A stretch of DNA of 64,000 nt from Lacisediminihabitans profunda (GCF_008040105.1 NZ_VRMG01000008.1:186001-250000), one strand, 5' to 3'. Numbered from the stretch's first letter, positions 1 through 8,677 are shown. Numbers and translations are program-made. Notes: generated by a model from the sequence alone, not told the origin.

Positions 1-296
1 GCCACACCGACATCGTCTCCCCACCACGCCCAGCCTCACCCGCTCGCCCCCAGCCCGGGCGGCCGCTCAGCCTGCCCGACGTCGCGCCGGCACCAGAACT
101 GCTCGAGGTGGTCGGCGAAGGATTCATCCCCGGCGAGGATGTCGGCGTTGCAGTGATCCTCCGTCAGAATTCCGCCCGGGTGGACGGTCGAGCGCGCGGT
201 GTCGTCGACCGCACCGAAGCTCCAGGGGGGATCACGGACATGATCTTGTTCGGGATGATCTCCGGCACCGTCGTCCGAGGCGACCACGACTCGTGA
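1..296 (+). CDS. 3' end of an unidentified element gene (partial)
   Basis: An open frame runs from the left edge of the window to the TGA at 294-296, so the gene begins outside the window. The visible tail is Pro-rich at first and then reads LLEVVGEGFIPGEDVGVAV and RTEAPGGITDMILFGMISG, with no recognisable motif. Its stop overlaps the GTG start of the coupling-protein gene as GTGA, which implies translational coupling and a shared operon. By position it should be part of the conjugation or mobilisation module of the integrated element. I do not recognise the family. Confidence 0.55.
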   Translation, partial: HTDIVSPPRPASPARPQPGRPLSLPDVAPAPELLEVVGEGFIPGEDVGVAVILRQNSARVDGRARGVVDRTEAPGGITDMILFGMISGTVVRGDHDS

Positions 297-2053
297 GCGG
301 ACAGCAGGTCAGACCAACAAACGACCATCTGTTGAACCTGGGGATCGGGGTAATGGCCGCCGGCTTCGCGTTCGCCCTCGTTCTCCGCGGGGCGGGCACT
401 GTCACCGCCTGGCTGACCGGGCTTCCGGCGCCGACGGGCGGGATCGGTTCCGGCCTCGGAGTGTTCACCCACCCGTTGAGCCCCGGGACTCCGCTCGGCG
501 CGCAGGGCCTGAACTGGGTCCTGTACTGGGGTGTCGTTGCGGTGACCCTGGCCGTCATCCTGGTGCCGACGATCTGGGCGGTGACGAAGATCCGCGCCCA
601 CCGGCGGCAAGTCGACCCGCGAAAACTCGACGGCACCGCCAGCAGCGCCGAGGTTGCGCAGGTCGCATCGCCGAAGCTGCTGGTGAAACGAGCGCGAACG
701 CTCCGCCCGTCCCTCGAGCACCCCACGGCGGCAGAAGTCGGATACCTTCTCGGGACAGCCCGGGGCAGGCAGGTATGGGCAACGGTCGAGGACTCCATCC
801 TCCTCATCGGGCCACCACGCAGCGGCAAGGGACTCCACATCGTCATCAATGCCATCCTCGACGCCGCCGGCGCCGTCATCACCACCAGCACCAGACCCGA
901 CAACCTCGCCGCCACCCTCCACGCCCGGGCACGGTCGGGACCGGTCGCGGTGTTCGACCCGCAACAGCTCGCCCCAGGACTCCCGGTGGGGTTGCGGTGG
1001 TCACCGGTGCGCGGCTGCGAAGACCCGCTCACTGCGATGATCCGCGCGACCGGCCTCGCCGCATCTACAGGACTCGGTGGCGGCGGGGTCGACAACGGAT
1101 CGTTTTGGGAAGGCAAAACGAGGGCAGCGATTCAATCCCTCCTGCACGCCGCAGCTCTCGACGGGAGAGACGCCCGCACCCTTTACCAGTGGGCGCTGAA
1201 CCCCACAGCAGCATCCGATGCCGTCCGCATCCTGCAAACCCACCCCAGTGCGGCGGACGGGTGGGCGGACTCCCTCGACTCGATGATTCAATCCGACCCG
1301 AGGACCCGCGACTCCATCTGGCAGGGCGTCGGCCTGGCTTTCCAAGCTCTCGCCGACCCCCGTGTCCTCGATGCCGTCACCCCACGCCCCGGCGAGGAAT
1401 TCGACCCCACCGACTTCCTCCAACACCACGGCACCCTCTACCTCCTCGCCACCGGCGCCGGGGCCGGCGCATCCGCGGCACTCGTCGCCGCGTTCATCGA
1501 GGACCTCGTCGAAGTCGCCCGGAAACTCGCCGCCCGCTCCCCCGGCGCACGACTCGACCCGCCGGTCCTGATGGCGCTTGACGAAATTGGCAACCTTGCA
1601 CCGCTGCCATCGTTGCCGACTCTGATGGCAGAGGGCGGCGGCACCGGGATCACGACCATGCCGGTCCTTCAATCCCTCGCCCAGGCGCGGGAGAAATGGG
1701 GCGACAACAACGCCAACGCCCTCTGGGACGCCAGCATCGTCAAAATCATCCTCGGCGGCGCCTCCAACAGCCGTGACCTCCAAGACCTCTCGACCCTCAT
1801 CGGTGAACGTGACGAGCAAACCGACTCCGTGTCCACCGACCAATACGGTGGCTACTCGTCCCAACGCTCACTGCGCCGAGTCCCCGTGATGCCACCGGAC
1901 ATCCTTCGCACCCTCCCGTTCGGCACCAGCGTTGTCATGCTCCGCACCTCCAGGCCCATCGTCGTCGATCTGCGCCCCTGGACCGCCCGACCCGACGCGC
2001 ACCAGTTGCAGACGGACAGATCCGAGGTTGAGGGACAACTTCGAGCCGGCTGA
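293..2053 (+). CDS. VirD4/TraG-type conjugative coupling ATPase
   Basis: This 586-residue protein fits type IV coupling proteins, the inner-membrane ATPases that deliver relaxase-bound DNA to a transfer channel. Two hydrophobic segments lie near residues 12-40 and 75-98, followed by a basic linker. The Walker A motif GPPRSGKG is at about 173-180, and the Walker B region MALDEIGNLAPLP near 428 is followed by the TraG-type EGGGTGI stretch. The C-terminal third matches the TraM-recognition part of TraD/TraG proteins (DLQDLSTLIGE, then LPFGTSVVMLRTSRP). The GTG start overlaps the upstream stop. It is the clearest evidence that the left-hand DNA is a conjugative or mobilisable element. Confidence 0.85.
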   Translation: MSGQQVRPTNDHLLNLGIGVMAAGFAFALVLRGAGTVTAWLTGLPAPTGGIGSGLGVFTHPLSPGTPLGAQGLNWVLYWGVVAVTLAVILVPTIWAVTKIRAHRRQVDPRKLDGTASSAEVAQVASPKLLVKRARTLRPSLEHPTAAEVGYLLGTARGRQVWATVEDSILLIGPPRSGKGLHIVINAILDAAGAVITTSTRPDNLAATLHARARSGPVAVFDPQQLAPGLPVGLRWSPVRGCEDPLTAMIRATGLAASTGLGGGGVDNGSFWEGKTRAAIQSLLHAAALDGRDARTLYQWALNPTAASDAVRILQTHPSAADGWADSLDSMIQSDPRTRDSIWQGVGLAFQALADPRVLDAVTPRPGEEFDPTDFLQHHGTLYLLATGAGAGASAALVAAFIEDLVEVARKLAARSPGARLDPPVLMALDEIGNLAPLPSLPTLMAEGGGTGITTMPVLQSLAQAREKWGDNNANALWDASIVKIILGGASNSRDLQDLSTLIGERDEQTDSVSTDQYGGYSSQRSLRRVPVMPPDILRTLPFGTSVVMLRTSRPIVVDLRPWTARPDAHQLQTDRSEVEGQLRAG

Positions 2054-2128
2054 CCGCGGTGCGGCGGTCGCTCCTTCTCAGTGACGTCATCGATCCGATG
2101 CCGCCCACTCACATGAAGGAGAAGTCCC

Positions 2129-2689
2129 ATGGCTATCCGCACACAACAGTCCCTTTCCGGGTTCATCGTCGGCGATCCGGAACTGACCACCACCAGCAAC
2201 GGTGACTCCCGATTCCACGCCCGAATCGGGCAGGAGCACTTTCAACGCAACGAGGACGGCTCATTCACCCAGCTGGAGTCGACCTTCCACGACCTCGTCC
2301 AATACAGGAAAGCCGCCGAACGCACCTTCGAACGATTCCAGAAGGGCGACAACTTCGTCGCCGAAGGCTACGTCCGCGAATACGACTACGACGTCGACGG
2401 ACAGTCCCGGCGCGGCGAAGAATTCGTCGCCAAGAAGATCGGCCACGACACCGCCCGCCACACCTACACCGTCAACCGCAAGACCCCGACCGTGGAGGGA
2501 TCAGCGGGGCACGGAGCCGATGCCGTGAGCGCGTCGCCGCAGGCCGCCGGCACGGGCTCAGCGGATCCGGCACCGTCCCCACATCGCAGCAACCAGGCGA
2601 AGCCTCGACGAAGCCAACTCGCCAACATCGGGACAGGCTCAACCAGCAGCAGCCCGACCCCCGCAGCCTCGGTCGACGTTCCCTTCTAA
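2129..2689 (+). CDS. ssb: Single-stranded DNA-binding protein of the integrated element
   Basis: A 186-residue SSB-type protein. Residues 1-115 fit an OB fold (SGFIVGDPELTTT, the RFHARIG strand, then DLVQYRKAAERTFERFQKGD and FVAEGYVREYDYDVDG). A long Ser/Pro/Ala-rich linker follows and the chain ends in DVPF, close to the DIPF partner-binding tip of bacterial SSBs. The start has a good Shine-Dalgarno (AAGGAGAAG) upstream of ATG 2129. It follows the coupling-protein gene by 75 nt. Its likely role is protection of transferred single-stranded DNA; a housekeeping SSB is presumably elsewhere on the chromosome. Confidence 0.85.
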   Translation: MAIRTQQSLSGFIVGDPELTTTSNGDSRFHARIGQEHFQRNEDGSFTQLESTFHDLVQYRKAAERTFERFQKGDNFVAEGYVREYDYDVDGQSRRGEEFVAKKIGHDTARHTYTVNRKTPTVEGSAGHGADAVSASPQAAGTGSADPAPSPHRSNQAKPRRSQLANIGTGSTSSSPTPAASVDVPF

Positions 2690-2780
2690 CCGCAATTCCG
2701 ACGGCTGGTGGCGGTCGCATCGTCCCTCGACCCGATGACGACCGCCACCAGCGCCGCACACCATCGCGAAGGAGCACCCC

Positions 2781-3368
2781 ATGGACGAAGACTCGGTTCC
2801 GCTCTTTGAATCCCCCGACTCGGACGAACCAGAATCCCTCGACAATGAAGTCGGCGACCCGACAGACTCGCTCCTCCTGCCCGAGCCGCCCCATCCCATC
2901 AACTGGAGAGTTCTGAGCTCAGAAGACGCGGAAGCCGAATGGTTGGAACTGAACGGATGGGTCAACTGGCTCCGCCGAACCTACGGACTACCGGCAGCAA
3001 TCATCCCGCCGTACTGGCACCGACACCCCGAGCTCCTCTGGGAACTGAGCGCCCTGCACCTGCATTGGCTCGGCGCATACGACCCCGAACAGAACGGATC
3101 CGCGCCGATCGGCTGGCATGCCGACTTCGCCGCAGCCCGCGAACGCCTCCGCGATTGGGTCGCGGCGTCCGGCTCCAAACTCGACCGCGACCGCCCGACC
3201 CGGCAAACCATCTGGCCCGGCGAAGAAACGCCGCCAGACACCGGTGAGAGCAACATTTCCGACCGAGATGAGGACTTCGTCCAGTTCGTCGCTGCGGACG
3301 CGGAACGCCGTCGAAAGGCCGAGGAAGAGTTCTATCGCGGCATTGCCGACGACTCGGGGAGTCGATAA
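2781..3368 (+). CDS. Hypothetical element protein, acidic N-terminus
   Basis: A 195-residue protein of unknown function with a GAAGGAG Shine-Dalgarno just before ATG 2781. The N-terminal 45 residues are very acidic. The middle is rich in Trp and Tyr (NGWVNWLRRTYGLP, YWHRHPELLWELSALHLHW, WHADFAAARERLRDW), suggesting a compact helical domain, and the C-terminus is charged (ERRRKAEEEFYRG). It lies directly behind ssb in the same direction, so it probably belongs to the transfer module. No catalytic motif is visible. Confidence 0.6.
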   Translation: MDEDSVPLFESPDSDEPESLDNEVGDPTDSLLLPEPPHPINWRVLSSEDAEAEWLELNGWVNWLRRTYGLPAAIIPPYWHRHPELLWELSALHLHWLGAYDPEQNGSAPIGWHADFAAARERLRDWVAASGSKLDRDRPTRQTIWPGEETPPDTGESNISDRDEDFVQFVAADAERRRKAEEEFYRGIADDSGSR

Positions 3369-3562
3369 TGTCGGCCGGGCCCGAATCTGCGGAGCCGTTG
3401 CCTTCGTTCATTGGCACACGCGCTCGTGGCGCATTCAACTCCGGATGGACAGCAGGCTTCACACGCCAGACGGTCAGTCCCGTTGCGGAAGACGTTCTCG
3501 ATGAAATTGTGCTCGTGATCGAAGCAACCAACCAATCCACGATGCTCACCCAACCGGAGTGA
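3368..3562 (+). CDS. Small hypothetical protein (64 aa)
   Basis: A 64-codon frame whose ATG overlaps the upstream stop codon by one base (TAATG), a coupled arrangement that argues for a real gene. The product contains TRARGAFNSGWTAGFTRQTV and a C-terminal helix-like DVLDEIVLVIEATNQ. Its 3' end overlaps the convergent integrase gene by about 17 nt. Function unknown; it could be the last gene of the transfer operon. Confidence 0.4.
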   Translation: MSAGPESAEPLPSFIGTRARGAFNSGWTAGFTRQTVSPVAEDVLDEIVLVIEATNQSTMLTQPE

Positions 3563-5189
3563 TCGTCAGCCGATCTTGCGACGGCGCATTACCGGGGAGC
3601 GCATCGATGCGGTGAATGAGTCGACGCAGATACCCCCGCTTCTCCCCGATGGTCAGGCCGGGCCATGCCGCTACCAAGCCAGAGCCATCTCTGATTGGAA
3701 ATTCCTCCAACGCGAGAACGTCCAGTCGTCTTTGGAGGTCCTCGATTCGGAGCTGCGTGTCCTCGATCAGCTGGAGTAAGACCGTGACCATCGACCCGCG
3801 ATAGTCGGCCGATCCCTGCTTACGGATGAGGGCTTGTCGTTCCTGCTTTGTCTGTTCCAACTCGGCGAGTATGGTCGCCGCCTCAGATCCCGTGCGTCCT
3901 ACGCGCCGCCGTGCGCGGGCATTTGCCAGCGACTCATCGGTTACCTGTGCGAAGAACCAACCCAGGACGAATGCTTCGGCCTTCTCCGCGTCCACCGTGC
4001 ACGAGCCGGGGCAGTTTCCTGGCCCTCGGTTCCGATTCGCCATGCATCGGTAGGCGTATGCCTGAATTCTCTCGCCATGATTGTTTCTCCTAGACTTGTT
4101 GTGTCCATAAAGTCGATTCCCGCACTGACAAAACGCGAGACCCGTGAGCAGCCATTCATGTGATCCCCAAGGCTTGCGCACGTTCGAGGTTCTCGCTTGC
4201 TCGAGCAAGTGCCGAACTCGCATCCAGGTCACCAGATCACATACCGGCTCCTGTGACACGACGGGGTTGCCGGTCGCGTCAAGAGCGATGTGGTTCAGCA
4301 GGTCGATCTTGATGCCGCGCTGATGCTCCGGAACCTGCCGCATTCGATATCCGACCATTCGTGGCGAAACCAACGAGCGATAGATCGAGGCTTCGTACAC
4401 GAAGCCCCCTGAGGCTGTCGTTATCTCGTAGCGGTCTTTCCAATATTTCCCGATTGCAGACAGGCTCTTCCCCGCCAGCACCATCGTCACAGCATCCCGC
4501 AATGCGGGAAACTCAATCGGGTGCGGCACCAGCCGTACGCCTGAACGTCCCAAGTGATCAGTTACGCGGGGGCCCGGCTTCCATCCGAACGGCGAGGTCC
4601 CGCCGTGATGGAAACCAGCCTCGGCCAAATGTCGTTTTGCAGCGAGCTGTCTCTCGCTCATCGAATCAGTTTCGACCTCAGCCAGAAGCGCCTTGATCCC
4701 CATAACGAGCTTCGCGCCCGCGGTTGCCGTATTCAATTCCTCTGCTGAATCCTGATGCGACACCAGATAGACACCCGACCGCTGACACTCTCCGATCCAC
4801 TCGATGCACCGAGAAGCGACACGGTTAGTGCGATCAAGTTTCCAGAACGCTACGGCTTTGACTAATCCTGACCGAATGTCATTGTTCAGTTGACGCCACG
4901 CCTTGCGACTCCGAACTGCCGATGAACTCGCAGAGTCGTTATCGATGTACTCCCCCATGACGGTCCACCCACCATCTGCGAGAAGCTTACGGTGAAGATC
5001 GATTCGCTGCCGCTCGATCGCGTCGGCCCCGTCGCGATGATACTTTGACAGCCTCAAATACAGGTAAACGGGCTTCGTTCCTCTTGCCGGCTCCTGAGGA
5101 CCTGTTCTTGCGAACGCCGGATATATCACTGTCCGGCCCGTGCGACCGGGGCGAGCATTAGCCCCAATCGCTCCTTGCTCGACAACCAT
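3546..5189 (-). CDS. Large serine integrase (serine recombinase)
   Basis: This 547-residue protein is a large serine recombinase of the phage/ICE integrase type. The N-terminal resolvase domain carries the catalytic serine in YLYLRLSKYHRDG (Ser48) and the FWKLDRTNRVASR active-site segment. A recombinase domain follows (GFHHGGTSPFGWKPGPRV, then SIYRSLVSPRMVGYR). A zinc-ribbon region near 350-400 has FCQCG and later Cys residues in YRCMANRNRGPGNCPGSC, and a coiled-coil-like stretch follows (LEQTKQERQALIRKQ). The start has a perfect AAAGGAGG Shine-Dalgarno. The gene lies in tandem directly behind the truncated comM, as expected for the enzyme that inserted the element at this site. Confidence 0.93.
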   Translation of the reverse strand: MVVEQGAIGANARPGRTGRTVIYPAFARTGPQEPARGTKPVYLYLRLSKYHRDGADAIERQRIDLHRKLLADGGWTVMGEYIDNDSASSSAVRSRKAWRQLNNDIRSGLVKAVAFWKLDRTNRVASRCIEWIGECQRSGVYLVSHQDSAEELNTATAGAKLVMGIKALLAEVETDSMSERQLAAKRHLAEAGFHHGGTSPFGWKPGPRVTDHLGRSGVRLVPHPIEFPALRDAVTMVLAGKSLSAIGKYWKDRYEITTASGGFVYEASIYRSLVSPRMVGYRMRQVPEHQRGIKIDLLNHIALDATGNPVVSQEPVCDLVTWMRVRHLLEQARTSNVRKPWGSHEWLLTGLAFCQCGNRLYGHNKSRRNNHGERIQAYAYRCMANRNRGPGNCPGSCTVDAEKAEAFVLGWFFAQVTDESLANARARRRVGRTGSEAATILAELEQTKQERQALIRKQGSADYRGSMVTVLLQLIEDTQLRIEDLQRRLDVLALEEFPIRDGSGLVAAWPGLTIGEKRGYLRRLIHRIDALPGNAPSQDRLTITPVG

Positions 5190-5194
5190 CTGCG

Positions 5195-5212
5195 CCTCCT
5201 TTGATCAGGAGG
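5195..5212 (-). promoter_or_regulatory. Hairpin that overlaps the integrase Shine-Dalgarno and the comM remnant stop
   Basis: On the minus strand CCTCCT (5212-5207) can pair with AGGAGG (5200-5195) across a six-base loop. The right arm is the integrase Shine-Dalgarno and the TGA that ends the comM remnant (5207-5205) sits at the foot of the left arm. The direct observation is the inverted repeat. The inference is that ribosomes finishing comM would melt the hairpin and couple integrase translation to comM. Confidence 0.5.
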
Positions 5213-5245
5213 TGTGCTTTCCATCACCCAACTCGTCGAGAAAGA
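5205..5245. other. Integration junction (attL or attR) inside comM
   Basis: The comM reading frame is normal through VLFLDE (Walker B) and then diverges to LGDGKHTS and a stop at 5205-5207. The crossover of the serine integrase therefore lies within roughly 5215-5240, in or next to the Asp-Glu codons. Serine integrases typically leave only a very short core shared by both ends, and the other junction is outside the window, so the exact core cannot be set here. Confidence 0.7.
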
Positions 5246-6155
5246 GCACGCCGTGCGACGCACGAGCCGCGGCGCCCGGCCTGATGACCCCGGACCCACC
5301 ACCAACGAGGGAGGCCGCGGTCGCCGTGTGGTGGGGAGCCTCCAGCGGCGGACGAGTCACGAGCGTCGCCCCGACCGGCAGTCCGGAGAGCGAGCGGATG
5401 CAGCTGACCTCGAGGGCCGCCGCCGCATCGAGGTCGGGAAGCAGCCCGGGAAGGCGAGCGGCGAGCATCGTCTTGCCGGCCCCCGGCGGCCCGAGCAGGA
5501 ACATGTGGTGACCGCCGGCGGCCGCGATGACCATCGCCTCAATGGCGTCCTCGTTGCCGACGATGTCCGAGACATCGAGCTGTTCGACCGGGTCGAGAGT
5601 GGCGGCAGAGGCCAGGATGGGCTCCACCACGACGGGCTCGAACTCACCGCCGTGCCAGATCGCGGCGTCTCGAAGAGAGGCGACTCCAACGACCCGCACG
5701 CCGGGGACGAGGCTCGCCTCCTCGGCGTTTCCGGTCGGGACCATGACGGTCGCCGCACCCCCGCGCGCCGCCGCGAGCACGGCCGGGAGGATGCCGGGGA
5801 TGGGTCGAAGGCGACCGTCCAGCCCGAGCTCGCCGAGATGCACGACGTTGCCCACCGACTCCACTCCGACGATTCCCGCCGCCGCGAGAGTCGCCAGCGC
5901 AATGGCGAGGTCGAAACCCGATCCGTGCTTGGGCAGCGCCGCCGGGGAGAGGTTGACGGTGATCTTGCGGTTGGGCAGACCACACCCCGAGTTCGTCGCC
6001 GCCGCCCGCACCCTGTCCTTCGCCTCGTTGAGCGCGGCATCCGGAAGCCCGATGAGCACGAACGCGGGGAGGTTGCTCGAGATGTCGGCCTCGACGTCGA
6101 CGAGGGCGCCGGTGAGCCCGAGCAGCGCCACCGAGCTGGTGCGACCCAGGGGCAT
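5205..6155 (-). pseudogene. comM: ComM/YifB Mg-chelatase-like AAA+ ATPase, 3' part cut off by the element
   Basis: The visible 316 residues are the N-terminal part of a ComM (YifB) protein, an AAA+ helicase family member usually about 500 residues long. ComM promotes branch migration during natural transformation in Gram-negatives. The N-terminal Lon-like domain reads ISSNLPAFVLIGLPDAALNE and NRKITVNLSPAALPK; Walker A is GPPGAGKTM near 221 and Walker B VLFLDE near 301. The frame ends eight residues later in foreign sequence. ATG 6155 overlaps the yraN stop (TGATG). The missing Mg-chelatase C-terminal part should lie beyond the left edge, on the other side of the element. Confidence 0.88.
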
Positions 6156-6526
6156 CAGAACACCCGCCGGAGGTGCTCGACCTGCGGGCTCGCCCCCGCC
6201 GGCGCGAGGATCGCGATGGCATCGATGCGGATGCGGCTGTGGTTGCCCGGGTGGTCCTCGCACCAGGCCGCGGCGAGGCGGCGGAGCCTCGCAAGCTTCT
6301 GCGCGGTGATCGCCTCGAGCGGATGCCCGAACGCGACGCTCGAACGGGTCTTGACCTCGACGAACACGGTTTCGTCGCCGTCGATCGCCACGATATCGAT
6401 CTCGCCCTGCGCACACCGCCAGTTGCGGTCGACTATGCGGTACCCGGACTCGGCAAGCGCCGTCGCCGCAATCTCCTCACCGAGCGCTCCGAGCACATCC
6501 TTCGCGGCCATGGCCACCTCCGACAT
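6155..6526 (-). CDS. yraN: UPF0102 / YraN-family endonuclease-like protein
   Basis: A 123-residue protein of the YraN (UPF0102) family, which shares the restriction-endonuclease-like fold. Diagnostic segments are LGEEIAA, GYRIVDRNWRC, GEIDIVA and VFVEVKTRSS; the Glu/Asp/Lys pattern fits a PD-(D/E)xK core. A second ATG five codons in (MAAKDVLG) is an alternative start. It is one nucleotide from translational fusion with comM (TGATG overlap), the usual actinobacterial pairing. The cellular role of the family is not settled. Confidence 0.88.
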   Translation of the reverse strand: MSEVAMAAKDVLGALGEEIAATALAESGYRIVDRNWRCAQGEIDIVAIDGDETVFVEVKTRSSVAFGHPLEAITAQKLARLRRLAAAWCEDHPGNHSRIRIDAIAILAPAGASPQVEHLRRVF

Positions 6527-6622
6527 CGAGGATGGCGCCGGCGGCGGGTCGGCGGTGCCCCGCGCGGAGAGCGGTCGAATAACGCTCGCGACGTGACACC
6601 AGGAGGGAGTGGACGAGTCGCC

Positions 6623-8650
6623 TCAGCCGGCCAGCCGACTCCACAGGAACTCGTAGATGAGCGCATTCAGCCGTGCGGTGTGCGCGTTGTCGACGGCGCC
6701 GCCGTGACCGCCGTCCGAATTCTCGAAGTAGAACACCTCGGGGATTCCCATCCCCTGCATGCGCGCGGCCATCTTGCGCGCCTGCACCGGGCCCACGCGG
6801 TCGTCGCTGGTCGCCGCGTAGAACAGCACCGGCGGGTAGTGGCCGTCCTCGCGCACAAGTTGGTACGGCGAGAAGGTGCGGATGTAGTCCCACTCGGCCG
6901 CGTCGTCCGGGTCGCCGTATTCGGCGATCCAGGACGCGCCGGCCGAGAGGTGGGTGTACCGCTTCATGTCGAGGAGCGGCACACCGCAGACCACCGCCCC
7001 GAAGAGCTCCGGGTAGCCGGTGAGCATGTTGCCCACGAGCAGGCCGCCGTTCGAACGCCCTTCGCAACCGAGGCGCGACGGCGTGGTGACGCCGCGGGAG
7101 ACGAGGTCGCGGGCGATCGCGGCGAAGTCCTCGAAGGCGCGAGGCCGGTTCGCCTTGAGGGCCGCGGTGTGCCAGCCCGGCCCGAACTCGCCGCCGCCGC
7201 GGATGTTCGCGAGCACGAACACCCCGCCGCGCTCGAGCCACGCGCGGCCCACGATGCCGCCGTACTCCGGGAGCCGCGAGACCTGGAAGCCGCCGTAGCC
7301 GGACAGCAGGGTGGGATGCGAACCGTCGAGCGCGAGCCCCGCGGCCGCGACCTGGAAGTACGGCACCCTGGTGCCGTCATCCGACACCGCCCAGTGCTGC
7401 CGAACCTCGAGTCCCTCGGCGTCGAAGAAGGCGGGGGACGACCGGATCAGCTCGGGCGCGACGGAGCCGATCACCCCGCGGAGAACGCGCGACGGAGTGG
7501 TGAAACCGGTCGAGTGCAGCCAGAACTCGTCGGACTCGTCCGGGTCGGTGTCGATCACCCGAACGGTGCTGAGGGAGGGAACCCCGGCCAGGGGCGACCG
7601 CGACCAGCCGGCCCCCGGATCCAGCACCACGAGGCTGGAGGCGACATCGACGAGCAGCGTGAGGATCAGCCGGCTCTCGGTAAAGTCCCAGCTCTCGAGC
7701 GCGGTGTGCTCGTCCGGCACGAAGAGAACGTCGAACGCGCGGTCGCCCGTGAGGAAGGCCTCGAGGCGGATGGCGAGCAGCGCTCCGGTGGGATGGACCA
7801 CCCCGCCGACGGCCCAGTCCGATCGGACATGCACGAGCAGCCACTCGCGGCGCAACGTGACGTCCGCGTCATCCGGAACGTCGATGTGCACGAGGACGCC
7901 GTCCACGAGCAGCAACGTGCGCGAGCGGTAGAAGTCGAGGTGTTCGATCACGAGGTCGCGCTCGAAGCCCGGCGTGTGCTGGTGGATGCCGCTGACCGAC
8001 AGGTCGTCGGTCGTCACCTCGTGCACGAGTTCCGCCGCGGCGACGGGCTGGCCGCGGCGCAGCCGCCGCACCGTGCGGGGATAGCTCGAGTCGGTCATGC
8101 TCCCCGGCCCGAAGTCGGTGCCGAGGAAGATGGTGTCGCGGTCGATCCAGGAGTACGAACTCTTCGCCGTCGGGATGGTGAAGCCGTCGGCGACGAACGC
8201 CCGCGTCTCGAGGTCGAACTCGCGCACCGCCGCCGCGTCGCCGCCGTCGGGAGAGAGTGCAACGAGGGCGCGGCCGTAGTCGTTGGGCAGCAGGCGGGCA
8301 CCCGAAAAGACCCATTCGCGCCCCTCGGCGCGGCCGAGCTCGTCCACGTCGAGCAACACGTCCCACTCGGTGTCCGCCGACCGGTAGCTCTCGAGCGTCG
8401 TGCGCCGCCAGAGGCCGCGCGGGTGTTCGCGGTCCCGCCAGAAGTTGTAGTAGTGGCCGCCACGGTGGCTGACGACCGGGATGCGGTCGTCCGAATCGAT
8501 CACCTCGAGCAGCCTCGCGGTGAGGGCGTCGAACTGCGGCGAGGCGAACCTGGCGAGCGTCTGCGCGCTCTGCTCGGCGGCCCAGGCCAGCGGCGCCTCG
8601 CCGTGGATATCTTCGAGCCAGAGGTTCTCGTCGTGCTGGTCGGCGCTCAT
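6623..8650 (-). CDS. Prolyl oligopeptidase family serine peptidase (S9)
   Basis: A 675-residue S9-type peptidase, expected to cleave short proline-containing peptides in the cytosol; no signal peptide is visible. The N-terminal part is the seven-bladed propeller region (NLWLEDIHGEAPLAW, then HYYNFWRDREHPRGLWRRT). The C-terminal hydrolase has the nucleophile in CEGRSNGG (Ser near 530), the Asp in ATSDDRVGP near 613 and the His in DGGHGG near 648. A TAGGCT hexamer lies exactly six bases before the ATG and there is no Shine-Dalgarno, so the mRNA is probably leaderless. The gene is wedged into the otherwise conserved DUF2469-yraN interval. Confidence 0.9.
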   Translation of the reverse strand: MSADQHDENLWLEDIHGEAPLAWAAEQSAQTLARFASPQFDALTARLLEVIDSDDRIPVVSHRGGHYYNFWRDREHPRGLWRRTTLESYRSADTEWDVLLDVDELGRAEGREWVFSGARLLPNDYGRALVALSPDGGDAAAVREFDLETRAFVADGFTIPTAKSSYSWIDRDTIFLGTDFGPGSMTDSSYPRTVRRLRRGQPVAAAELVHEVTTDDLSVSGIHQHTPGFERDLVIEHLDFYRSRTLLLVDGVLVHIDVPDDADVTLRREWLLVHVRSDWAVGGVVHPTGALLAIRLEAFLTGDRAFDVLFVPDEHTALESWDFTESRLILTLLVDVASSLVVLDPGAGWSRSPLAGVPSLSTVRVIDTDPDESDEFWLHSTGFTTPSRVLRGVIGSVAPELIRSSPAFFDAEGLEVRQHWAVSDDGTRVPYFQVAAAGLALDGSHPTLLSGYGGFQVSRLPEYGGIVGRAWLERGGVFVLANIRGGGEFGPGWHTAALKANRPRAFEDFAAIARDLVSRGVTTPSRLGCEGRSNGGLLVGNMLTGYPELFGAVVCGVPLLDMKRYTHLSAGASWIAEYGDPDDAAEWDYIRTFSPYQLVREDGHYPPVLFYAATSDDRVGPVQARKMAARMQGMGIPEVFYFENSDGGHGGAVDNAHTARLNALIYEFLWSRLAG

Positions 8651-8656
8651 GCTCCG

Positions 8657-8662
8657 AGCCTA
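8657..8662 (-). promoter_or_regulatory. -10 hexamer of the S9 peptidase gene (leaderless)
   Basis: TAGGCT on the minus strand with six bases before ATG 8650 would place transcription start on the A of the start codon. No clear -35 is seen. Confidence 0.55.
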
Positions 8663-8677
8663 GGCGGAGCAGACGGG

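Noticed and set aside
3576-4748. Plus-strand frames opposite the integrase
   Set aside because: Antisense to an unambiguous serine integrase and without ribosome sites.
1-5200. Prophage rather than conjugative-type element
   Set aside because: The visible genes are a VirD4/TraG coupling ATPase and SSB, with no phage structural or lysis gene; however only one end is visible, so this is not final.
5140-5260. tRNA gene as the attachment site
   Set aside because: No tRNA-like sequence at the junction; the target is the comM coding sequence.
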